In this document: positions 1-5,633 of the stretch, in pieces | How positions within the stretch are numbered: position 1 is the stretch's first letter | Layout: the number at the start of each line of letters is the position of its first letter | Assembly: GCA_004294195.1 (NCBI GenBank) | Contig: REAQ01000044.1 | Span: forward strand, 1-5,633 | DNA length: 5,633 nucleotides | Direction of reading: 5' to 3' | DNA from: Sphingobacteriales bacterium | Lineage (GTDB): Bacteria > Bacteroidota > Bacteroidia > Chitinophagales > Chitinophagaceae | The notes under the pieces: model-generated | The model's database searches: none | Told to the model about the DNA's origin: nothing | The model's input: only the letters and a program-made list of their open reading frames with translations | Position numbers and translations under genes: made by a program

Positions 1-50
1 GAATAAATTGAAAAATAATATTACCTATACTGTATGTTTGAGTACGTTGA

Positions 51-233
51 GAAATATATGTTCAAGTTATTTCATACGTTTTTGAAAGTTCTAATGTTTG
101 GTCTTGGGCAGCAGCGTACTCTGGTCCTATAGGGTATTTTTTGAAAATATTTGTAGTGAATAAAGTAATAATTGCTATGATTATAAATCCAGTCCCTATG
201 ATTCGTTGGTATTTTGTTTTAACAAATAATTAG
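51..233 (+). pseudogene. Possible C-terminal remnant of a small hydrophobic membrane protein
   Basis: The frame starting at 51 is open for 60 codons and ends in TAG at 231-233. It reads like membrane protein, with aromatic and hydrophobic runs such as VWSWAAAYSGPIGYFLKIFV and then VIIAMIINPVPMIRWYFVL. No ATG opens it near its 5' end; the first in-frame ATG is at about 177. The same frame is closed by TGA at 48-50, while the neighbouring frame is open from the window edge to the TGA at 83-85. A one-base shift near 50-60 would join the two into one longer protein. This may be a frameshifted gene, a gene end entering from upstream, or chance translation of AT-rich DNA, which often looks hydrophobic. 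No family was recognised. Confidence 0.2.
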
Positions 234-263
234 TCGGCACATTCGCCTATTCATTGACGTTTG

Positions 264-363
264 GTCCGCTTTTTTATCCACAGCGGTATATAACCCCAAT
301 CGTTAACGAAGTGTTGGAGTAATTTTATCGTATTTAGTTTTTTTATAACAAGCGTTAGCGGAC
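264..363. repeat. Nested inverted repeats with attC-like geometry
   Basis: GTCCGCT at 264-270 is a perfect 7-base inverted repeat of AGCGGAC at 357-363. Inside it, the palindrome CGTTAACG (301-308) can pair with CGTTAGCG (353-360) over 8 positions with one G-T wobble. A further inner pairing, TGTT (312-315) with AACA (347-350), is separated from it by a small asymmetric internal loop. The 60-base inner structure has an ...AAC/GTT... outer pair and a staggered inner pair, as integron attC sites do. However, the R boxes (CGTTAAC/GTTAGCG) depart from RYYYAAC/GTTRRRY at two paired positions. The two right-arm pairings overlap and are mutually exclusive in part. It could equally be a regulatory hairpin in the 5' leader of the TPR gene, or chance. 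Confidence 0.3.
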
Positions 364-372
364 ATTTACAAT

Positions 373-3300
373 ATGAGCGCGAGAATCATTTCTTTGTTGT
401 TGGTATGCTTATGCCTGCAACAAGCCCAGGCCCAGCAGACTCGGATATATACGGACCCTCTGGAATCCTATTACAAAGCCAAAGACCTTTACCAGAAGGA
501 GCAATACAGTCTCGCTTACCCCATGTTCAGGGAACTCTCGGCCAACAGGCGGGAACCGGACTACAGTAATTATAGAATCCCTTTTGAAGAGGTAGACTAC
601 TATACCATATCCTGTGCCTTGCGTCAGAACGAGGGTACCGCAGAAGAGCAGGCATTGAGTTTCTCGGAGCTGCAATCCAACCAGGCCCTTCGTCAGAAAA
701 TGAGCTTTCAGTTGGCTGAATATTATTTCCGTCACCAGAAGTACCGGGATGCCATCGATCTGTATGAAAAAACAAATGAGACCAACCTGAGTGAAAAAGA
801 AATCGCTGACATGAAATTTCACCAGGGTTATAGCTATTTCACCCTGCAACAATTTGACCGGGCAAAGCCTCTGTTGAATAGTGTGCGGTTGATGCCGGAA
901 CATGCCAACTATAAAGATGCAAACTACTACTATGGTTTTATTGCATTCAAGGATCGGCAGTACAATGATGCGATGGATGCTTTCCGCAAAGTGGAAGATG
1001 ACGCGGAGTATGGAAAGGTGGTGCCATATTATATCGCTAATATCCTTTTTCTTCAGGGCAAAAAAGAAGATGCGTTAAAGTATGCTGAAGCTAACCTGAA
1101 GAAAACGAATACGGGTTTGTACGATGTGGAACTGAAGCGCATGGTGGGTCATGCCTATTTTGAGAAACGGGAGTTTGCCAAAGCGCTTCCATATCTGGAA
1201 GCCTATATGGCCAAAACACCGGAACCTTCCAGGGAAGATATCTACCAGGTCAGCTACAGTTATTATGATGCAAAGCAATACACCAAAGCCATTGATGGAT
1301 TTAAAAAACTGACTGACGGGAAAGACTCCCTTAGCCAGAGTGCGATGTACCTCCTTGGTGATGCGTACCTCAAAACCAATCAGAAAGCCAATGCAAGAAA
1401 CGCATTCTCCATTTCATCCAACAACCCATCTAACCGCCAGCAAAGGGAAGTCTCCCTTTTTAATTATGGGAAGTTGTCTTATGAATTGGGATTCCAGGAT
1501 GCAGCACTTACGGCCCTGAAAGATTTTACGACCGAGTTCCCAGGTTCAACCTATGCCGGTGAGGCGAGGGAACTAATGGGATCCATTCTGGCCGGCACAA
1601 ATAATTACAGAGAAGCGCTGGAAGTTTTGGACGGATTGAAAAACCCTTCTGAAAATGTGAAGCGTATACTGCCAAAAGCTTTGTATGGACGTGCGATGGA
1701 GTTGATCAATGACCAGGCGCTGCAACAAGCCGATGCATTGCTGGATAGGATTCTGAAAGATCCGAATAATGCATCCGTGCTCGCACCCACACATTTCTGG
1801 AAGGGTGAGATCGCTTATCGCCAAAATAAATTAGATGATGCTGTGCGTCATTATAACAACTATTTGAGCACTGGTGGTTATCAGCAGGGTGAAGTCAATC
1901 CCCAACATGCTCGGTACAATCTCGGATATGTTTACCTGAGAAAAGAAAATTACAAAGTAGCGTTGGGATATTTTGATCAGGTGGCCCAACCCGTGACAAT
2001 TAATTCATCAGACATTATTCAGGATGCCTACCTAAGGGCAGCCGATTGCCATTTCATGAATCGTGATTTTGCGAAAGCCAAAGCGATGTATAATACTGCG
2101 CTTGGATATTCCTGGCCCGCGAGCGACTATGCCACTTACCAGTTGTCTATGATCGCCGGCGTGAATAGTGCAACGGAGAAGATCAAGACCTTGCAGAGTT
2201 TTGAACGCAAGTACCCCAGCTCAGAACTGGTTCCCTTTGTAAATATGGAGATCGCCAATACTTATCTTTCTCAGGAGAAATACAGGGAAGCCATTCCGTA
2301 TCTCAACAACGTAATTAAGTCAACCGCAGCGGGGATTTTAAAGCCGCGGGCCTATCTCCGTATGGGTATTGCGCAATATAACCTGAACAACAACAATGAG
2401 GCGTTGGCGTCTTATCGAAAACTAATTGCAGAGTATCCAAACTCACCAGAAGTGGACGAGGCACTGGAAAGCGCAAGAGCTATTTTTATTGAGGATGGGC
2501 GTACCAATGAATATGTTGATTTTGCTAAGGCTTCCGGCCGTTCTGTAAGTACCGGTCAGCAGGATTCGCTGGCCTATGCTTCAGCTGAAAGCAAGTATGC
2601 GTCGGGTGATCAGAACGCCTCCATTGCCGCATTCAACAGTTATGTCCAGCAGTTCCCCAATGGCACACACTTGATAGAAGCATTGTACCTGCGCAGTGAT
2701 ATTTACAACAAGCGGAAAGATTGGAAAAATGCATTGGAAGGCTATATGCAGGTAGCAGACAGGGCACCTAATAAATATGCCGAACAAAGTGCGCAGGCTG
2801 CAGCCAGGATCAGCTATTTTGAACAAAAAGATTACGCCAGGGCAGAGAAATATTTCGGGCAGTTGAAATCGTTGACGGGTGACAGAGAGATGAGGCTCGA
2901 TGCGATGCGTGGATTGTTGCGCAGCCAATTCCAGTTAAAGAAATTTGAGGAGGGCAGTACCAATGCCAATGAGTTGTTGAACGAGAAGTCCATCAGCACA
3001 GACGACAAGGTACTCGCGGCCATGATGCTCGGGAAGCACAATCAAAGTAAGGCCCAGTTCAGCGAGGCCATCACGCAGTTCAGGTCCGTGGTTGCGCTTA
3101 GTAAAGCGGCCTATGCTGCTGAGGCCCGCTATGAGATTGCCGCCAGTTATTTCTTGATGGATGACCTTAAGAATGCGGAGAAGGCTGCCTTTGAAACCAT
3201 AAATAAATCAGGGTCCTACGATTATTGGATCACCAAGGGCTATATTCTTCTCGGTGATATTTTCTACCGCCAGAAAGATAGTTTCAATGCCAAGGCAACC

Positions 3301-3390
3301 TGGCAAAGTGTGGTAGAAAACAGCAGTGTAACAGAACTGAAAAACGAAGCGCAGGCGAGACTTGATAAACTGAATGCAGAAACAAAATGA
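373..3390 (+). CDS. Large exported tetratricopeptide-repeat protein
   Basis: This 1005-residue protein starts with a signal peptide: an Arg at residue 4, a hydrophobic core over about 5-15, and an AQA|QQ cleavage site after residue 20. There is no lipobox. The mature part is an almost continuous array of TPR-type helical hairpins. Clear units lie near residues 114-135 (LAEYYFRHQKYRDAIDLYEK), 513-538, 808-835 and 957-984, with roughly twenty or more in all. Many show the pattern Y..G..Y...+.Y..A...F, with proline-containing turns such as EFPGS, EYPNS and QFPNG. A linker at about 710-735 splits the array into two superhelices. No catalytic motif is visible, so a scaffold or partner-binding role in the periplasm or at the inner face of the outer membrane is inferred. 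Its stop overlaps the start of the beta-barrel gene, which suggests the barrel is its partner. Similar proteins are common in Bacteroidota; their substrate is unknown to me. Confidence 0.93.
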   Translation: MSARIISLLLVCLCLQQAQAQQTRIYTDPLESYYKAKDLYQKEQYSLAYPMFRELSANRREPDYSNYRIPFEEVDYYTISCALRQNEGTAEEQALSFSELQSNQALRQKMSFQLAEYYFRHQKYRDAIDLYEKTNETNLSEKEIADMKFHQGYSYFTLQQFDRAKPLLNSVRLMPEHANYKDANYYYGFIAFKDRQYNDAMDAFRKVEDDAEYGKVVPYYIANILFLQGKKEDALKYAEANLKKTNTGLYDVELKRMVGHAYFEKREFAKALPYLEAYMAKTPEPSREDIYQVSYSYYDAKQYTKAIDGFKKLTDGKDSLSQSAMYLLGDAYLKTNQKANARNAFSISSNNPSNRQQREVSLFNYGKLSYELGFQDAALTALKDFTTEFPGSTYAGEARELMGSILAGTNNYREALEVLDGLKNPSENVKRILPKALYGRAMELINDQALQQADALLDRILKDPNNASVLAPTHFWKGEIAYRQNKLDDAVRHYNNYLSTGGYQQGEVNPQHARYNLGYVYLRKENYKVALGYFDQVAQPVTINSSDIIQDAYLRAADCHFMNRDFAKAKAMYNTALGYSWPASDYATYQLSMIAGVNSATEKIKTLQSFERKYPSSELVPFVNMEIANTYLSQEKYREAIPYLNNVIKSTAAGILKPRAYLRMGIAQYNLNNNNEALASYRKLIAEYPNSPEVDEALESARAIFIEDGRTNEYVDFAKASGRSVSTGQQDSLAYASAESKYASGDQNASIAAFNSYVQQFPNGTHLIEALYLRSDIYNKRKDWKNALEGYMQVADRAPNKYAEQSAQAAARISYFEQKDYARAEKYFGQLKSLTGDREMRLDAMRGLLRSQFQLKKFEEGSTNANELLNEKSISTDDKVLAAMMLGKHNQSKAQFSEAITQFRSVVALSKAAYAAEARYEIAASYFLMDDLKNAEKAAFETINKSGSYDYWITKGYILLGDIFYRQKDSFNAKATWQSVVENSSVTELKNEAQARLDKLNAETK
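3387..3390 (+). promoter_or_regulatory. ATGA stop-start overlap coupling the TPR and barrel genes
   Basis: The TGA of the TPR gene (3388-3390) lies inside the ATG of the barrel gene (3387-3389), and a second ATG follows at once at 3390-3392. No Shine-Dalgarno sequence precedes it; the context is A-rich (GAAACAAAATGATG). Such overlaps usually mean termination-reinitiation and roughly balanced synthesis of the two products. Confidence 0.75.
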
Positions 3391-5006
3391 TGAAATCACT
3401 ATATATCTCTTTTGCGGTTGTTACCGGATTCGCAGGCATGTCTGCTTCGGCGCAGGACTCCAGCAAGAAAACCATTGAGATTACATCTTCTTTCAAGCCC
3501 GTGCTTCGCAACGCGGCGAAGATCAATTTCAATGCTACACCGCCGTCCCAGGATACTACCAGGCCAAGACTGGTGTACACGATCCCGGCGCAGAATGTGA
3601 TCCCTGGTCTTGCACCCGTTTCCTTAAAGCCACTTGCACTGGTACCTGATTCCAACGCGGGCTGGCGAAACAGCAATTATGTGAAACTTGGTTATGGAAA
3701 CTTGTCCACGCCCTACGCTGAAGCAGGCATATCGGTACCCCTGGGTAGTTCAAACCTGAACGTATTGTTTGATCATGTGTCTTCCAATGGTAAGATCAAA
3801 TACCAGGATTATGCTGAAACCAACGCCAAGGGCTACCTGTACACGCCGTTATCTGACAAGGTTCAACTACAGGCAAGCCTAGGATTGAGCAGTGACCGAT
3901 ACAACCAATACGGTTATGATCAAACCCTATACAATTTCTCTAAAGAAGATGTACGAAGGAACTATACTACCATCGCTGGTGAGATCGGGATTCGCAATCC
4001 CGTACCTACGGAGTATGGAATTTCTTATAATCCAAGGTTGAACATTGATGTTTTTTCTGATAATTATGGCAACAATGAATCCAATGCGAGGCTGAGAGTG
4101 CCCATAGAGAAGTTCATCGGAAAAACCTTTGGGTTCAGGATGGGACTGGATGCTGACCTCACGAGATACTCACCGGAAACGGGTTCCACCATCAGCAATA
4201 ACCTATTTCAGGTGCCCGTCTCTTTGGTATTCCGCACGCCAAACGTAAAGGTGAATGGTGGGGTGATCCCGTCCTGGGATAACGGTGCGTTCAAGTTATT
4301 GCCAAACATTCTTATTGATGTGCCACTGGTAGGAGAGAAGTGGATCCTCCAGGGAGGTTGGTTGAGTTATTTCAATAAAGGCAGCTATCAACGCCTGGCG
4401 GGCATAAATCCATACATGGCGCCGCCCACAGCACTGAAGAATACAAGGATGATTGAACGATATGTAGGCTTTAAAGGAACCATTCTGGATCATTTCAGTT
4501 ACAATGCCAAGGTTGGCTATGCGGAATTCCGAAATGTGCCCTTGTTCCTGAATGATGCTGCCAGTGGCAAATCATTTGAGATCACCTTTGAAGAATCCCT
4601 GAAAGCCATTCAACTACAAGGTGAATTTGGATTTGTTCAAGCCGAGAAGTTTTCGCTTTCAGCAAGGTTTAACTATTACAAATTCAACAGCCAGCGCACG
4701 GAAGACCGGGCCTGGAGCCTGATCCCATTGGAATTTTCCACCAACCTGCGTTGGAACCTATTGAAAGATCTCTGGGTTACCGGTGATCTTTTCATCTGGG
4801 ATGGACCATTGTATAAAACCAAGTCCGGTAATACCGGCAGATCACCTGGAGCGGTAGATATGAACGCCGGTCTGGAGTTCAAGGTGACCCGGAATATATT
4901 CCTCTGGACGCAGTTCAATAATCTTTTCAATTCAAAGTACCAGCGCTGGAATCAGTATGATAATTATGGGTTCAATATGCTGATCGGAGGTTTGTATAGG
5001 TTTTAG
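3387..5006 (+). CDS. Plug-less TonB-dependent-receptor-like outer-membrane beta-barrel
   Basis: This 539-residue protein has a signal peptide with a likely ASA|QD cleavage after residue 22. Residues 23 to about 95 form a proline-rich, non-barrel segment (with YTIPAQNV at 64-71). From about 96 to the end there are alternating hydrophobic/aromatic amphipathic strands typical of a barrel. The last strands (NLFNSKYQRW, then GFNMLIGGLYRF ending in Phe) match the C-terminus of TonB-dependent receptors, and the terminal Phe suits BAM-mediated insertion. At 539 residues it is well short of the usual 700-1100, and I see no plug domain, TonB box or carboxypeptidase-like N-terminal domain. An annotation of 'TonB-dependent receptor' would therefore rest on the barrel alone; a channel, porin or structural barrel is as likely. 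The start is ATGATG, with the first ATG (3387) overlapping the TPR stop (ATGA); initiation at the second ATG (3390) is also possible. Translation is probably coupled to the TPR gene. Confidence 0.88.
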   Translation: MMKSLYISFAVVTGFAGMSASAQDSSKKTIEITSSFKPVLRNAAKINFNATPPSQDTTRPRLVYTIPAQNVIPGLAPVSLKPLALVPDSNAGWRNSNYVKLGYGNLSTPYAEAGISVPLGSSNLNVLFDHVSSNGKIKYQDYAETNAKGYLYTPLSDKVQLQASLGLSSDRYNQYGYDQTLYNFSKEDVRRNYTTIAGEIGIRNPVPTEYGISYNPRLNIDVFSDNYGNNESNARLRVPIEKFIGKTFGFRMGLDADLTRYSPETGSTISNNLFQVPVSLVFRTPNVKVNGGVIPSWDNGAFKLLPNILIDVPLVGEKWILQGGWLSYFNKGSYQRLAGINPYMAPPTALKNTRMIERYVGFKGTILDHFSYNAKVGYAEFRNVPLFLNDAASGKSFEITFEESLKAIQLQGEFGFVQAEKFSLSARFNYYKFNSQRTEDRAWSLIPLEFSTNLRWNLLKDLWVTGDLFIWDGPLYKTKSGNTGRSPGAVDMNAGLEFKVTRNIFLWTQFNNLFNSKYQRWNQYDNYGFNMLIGGLYRF

Positions 5007-5040
5007 CGGTAAGGCTCAGGGGGAGGCAAGAGTTTTTTTT

Positions 5041-5065
5041 ACTTTTTAATTTTGACTTTTTAATT
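5041..5065. repeat. Tandem 11-base direct repeat in the barrel-HU spacer
   Basis: ACTTTTTAATT occurs at 5041-5051 and again at 5055-5065, a 14-base period, directly after an 8-T run (5033-5040). The 71-base spacer 5007-5077 is otherwise G-rich on its left half (GGGGGAGG at 5019-5026) and T-rich on its right. AACCTTTG at 5066-5073 resembles the TAnnTTTG -7 box (7 of 8), but it would place the transcript start at or next to the ATG and has no -33 partner at the usual spacing. The repeat may be an AT-rich upstream element or simple slippage; no function can be assigned. Confidence 0.5.
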
Positions 5066-5077
5066 AACCTTTGGCGT

Positions 5078-5633
5078 ATGTCCAACTCAAAGGAATTCCC
5101 CTTGCTCCTGAGATTGTTTTTTCTCCAGCACAAGCACCTGAGTGTGCCTGGCCTGGGGAGCCTGCACCTCGTTCGCAAGCCGGCAACCCATGATATTGCC
5201 TCCAGGCAATTGCTTGCACCAGCATACAGCATTTATTTTGACGAGCATAATGACAGTCCCAACAGGGAACTTTTTGGATACGTATCCAAGAAGCTCAACC
5301 TTCCGGAATGGGAGGCCATCGGCATGGTGAATCAGTTTGCCATGGATCTGAAAGAGACGCTCCGCACGGGTAAACACTATCACTGGGAGGGAATCGGAGA
5401 TCTGGAAACGATTCCCGGCGGTCAGGTAATCCTGAAGTCCGCTGCGGTAGACTTTCCTTTTATGCCTCATGTTTCTTCAAACCGGGTGATCCGTAAGGAA
5501 GTTGCCCATACGGTTTTGGTAGGGGAGCGGGAAAGGTCGTCCGGTGACGCCCAACAGTGGCTGGAAGAAGATGTGGTGGTGGATAAGGCAGGATGGTGGG
5601 TAGCCGCCGTTATCATTGCGGCCTTGGTAAAAA
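5078..5633 (+). CDS. HU-CCDC81-type membrane protein, N-terminal part (likely SPOR-domain protein)
   Basis: The gene runs off the window; 185 codons are visible. ATG 5078 is the first Met codon in this frame after the barrel gene, and it puts the first conserved helix at the N-terminus. Residues 1 to about 60 (SVPGLGSLHL, 22-31) and about 61-125 (HWEGIGDLE, 102-110) form the two HU-like modules of the bacterial CCDC81-type HU family, each with its helix pair and a 'PGLG/GIG' turn before a strand. The segment HTVLVGERER (144-153) is the usual lead-in to the membrane helix, which starts at WWVAAVIIAALV (173-184) and is cut by the window edge. There is no signal peptide, so the HU modules should face the cytoplasm. 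Family members often end in a periplasmic SPOR domain that binds septal peptidoglycan; that part is not visible here. The gene has the same direction as the TPR-barrel pair, 71 bases downstream. Confidence 0.85.
   Translation, partial: MSNSKEFPLLLRLFFLQHKHLSVPGLGSLHLVRKPATHDIASRQLLAPAYSIYFDEHNDSPNRELFGYVSKKLNLPEWEAIGMVNQFAMDLKETLRTGKHYHWEGIGDLETIPGGQVILKSAAVDFPFMPHVSSNRVIRKEVAHTVLVGERERSSGDAQQWLEEDVVVDKAGWWVAAVIIAALVK

Larger units (their letters stand above)
1..372. other. AT-rich upstream region without an intact gene
   Basis: No open reading frame of convincing length lies on either strand here, and the base composition is visibly more AT-rich than the genes that follow. The stretch holds a possible hydrophobic C-terminal coding remnant (51-233) and inverted repeats (264-363), listed separately. 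It must also hold the promoter of the TPR gene. The best partial match to the Bacteroidota -7 consensus TAnnTTTG is TAATTTTA at 320-327 (7 of 8), but no TTG/TTTG -33 element lies at the right distance upstream. A TTTG at 260-263 is followed at 23 bp by TATATAAC, which fits the -7 box poorly. I therefore cannot place the promoter. No Shine-Dalgarno sequence precedes the ATG at 373, which is normal for this phylum. Confidence 0.6.

Noticed and set aside
266..286. Small hairpin CCGCT/AGCGG with a T-rich loop as a terminator
   Set aside because: Only five base pairs with an 11-base loop, and the T-run is inside the loop rather than after the stem.
373..432. Lipoprotein signal at Cys12 or Cys14 of the TPR protein
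   Set aside because: The residues before each Cys do not form an L-[AS]-[GA]-C lipobox, and a normal AQA cleavage site follows at residue 20.
409..903. Long minus-strand open frame (164 codons) inside the TPR gene
   Set aside because: It lies wholly opposite a well-supported repeat protein, its translation has no recognisable domain, and it is best explained as a shadow of codon bias.
5019..5026. GGGGGAGG as a Shine-Dalgarno site for the HU-type gene
   Set aside because: It lies more than 50 bases from the ATG at 5078, and no closer ATG in that frame exists to use it.
5011..5040. Possible intrinsic terminator after the barrel gene, ending in eight T's
   Set aside because: The G-rich sequence before the T-run forms only a 3-base CTC/GAG stem with a mismatch next to it; there is no stable GC hairpin.
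5087..5470. Minus-strand open frame (127 codons) opposite the HU-type gene
   Set aside because: The plus-strand frame carries clear HU-CCDC81-type motifs; the minus-strand product looks like no known family.

Overview
The window looks like a chromosomal segment from a member of the Bacteroidota, most likely Chitinophagales/Sphingobacteriales-like. The reasons are: a very large exported TPR protein paired with a beta-barrel whose C-terminus is of the TonB-dependent-receptor type; a bacterial HU-CCDC81-type membrane protein, a family I know mainly from Bacteroidota; no Shine-Dalgarno sequence in front of any gene; and AT-rich intergenic DNA next to moderately GC-rich genes.

Layout. Positions 1-372 hold no convincing intact gene. 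This stretch is clearly AT-rich. It contains the possible C-terminal remnant of a small hydrophobic protein (about 51-233) and a set of inverted repeats (264-363) with attC-like geometry that ends just before the first real gene. Positions 373-3390 encode a secreted protein of 1005 residues made almost entirely of TPR-like helical repeats. Its stop overlaps the start of the next gene (3387-5006), a 539-residue outer-membrane beta-barrel with a TonB-dependent-receptor-like C-terminus but no plug domain. After a 71-base T-rich spacer, a third gene starts at 5078 and runs off the window end. Its product has two HU-like modules of the CCDC81 bacterial type followed by a transmembrane helix.

How they may work together. 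The ATGA overlap makes the TPR protein and the barrel a translationally coupled pair. The likely picture, which is inference, is a periplasmic or outer-membrane-associated TPR scaffold docked to its cognate barrel. The third gene is probably co-directional housekeeping envelope/division machinery, since members of its family often carry a C-terminal SPOR domain. It could be transcribed with the pair or from its own promoter. I see no CRISPR array, tRNA, rRNA, intact transposon or complete defence system. The two unusual points are the plug-less barrel/TPR pair and the attC-like junction upstream of it.
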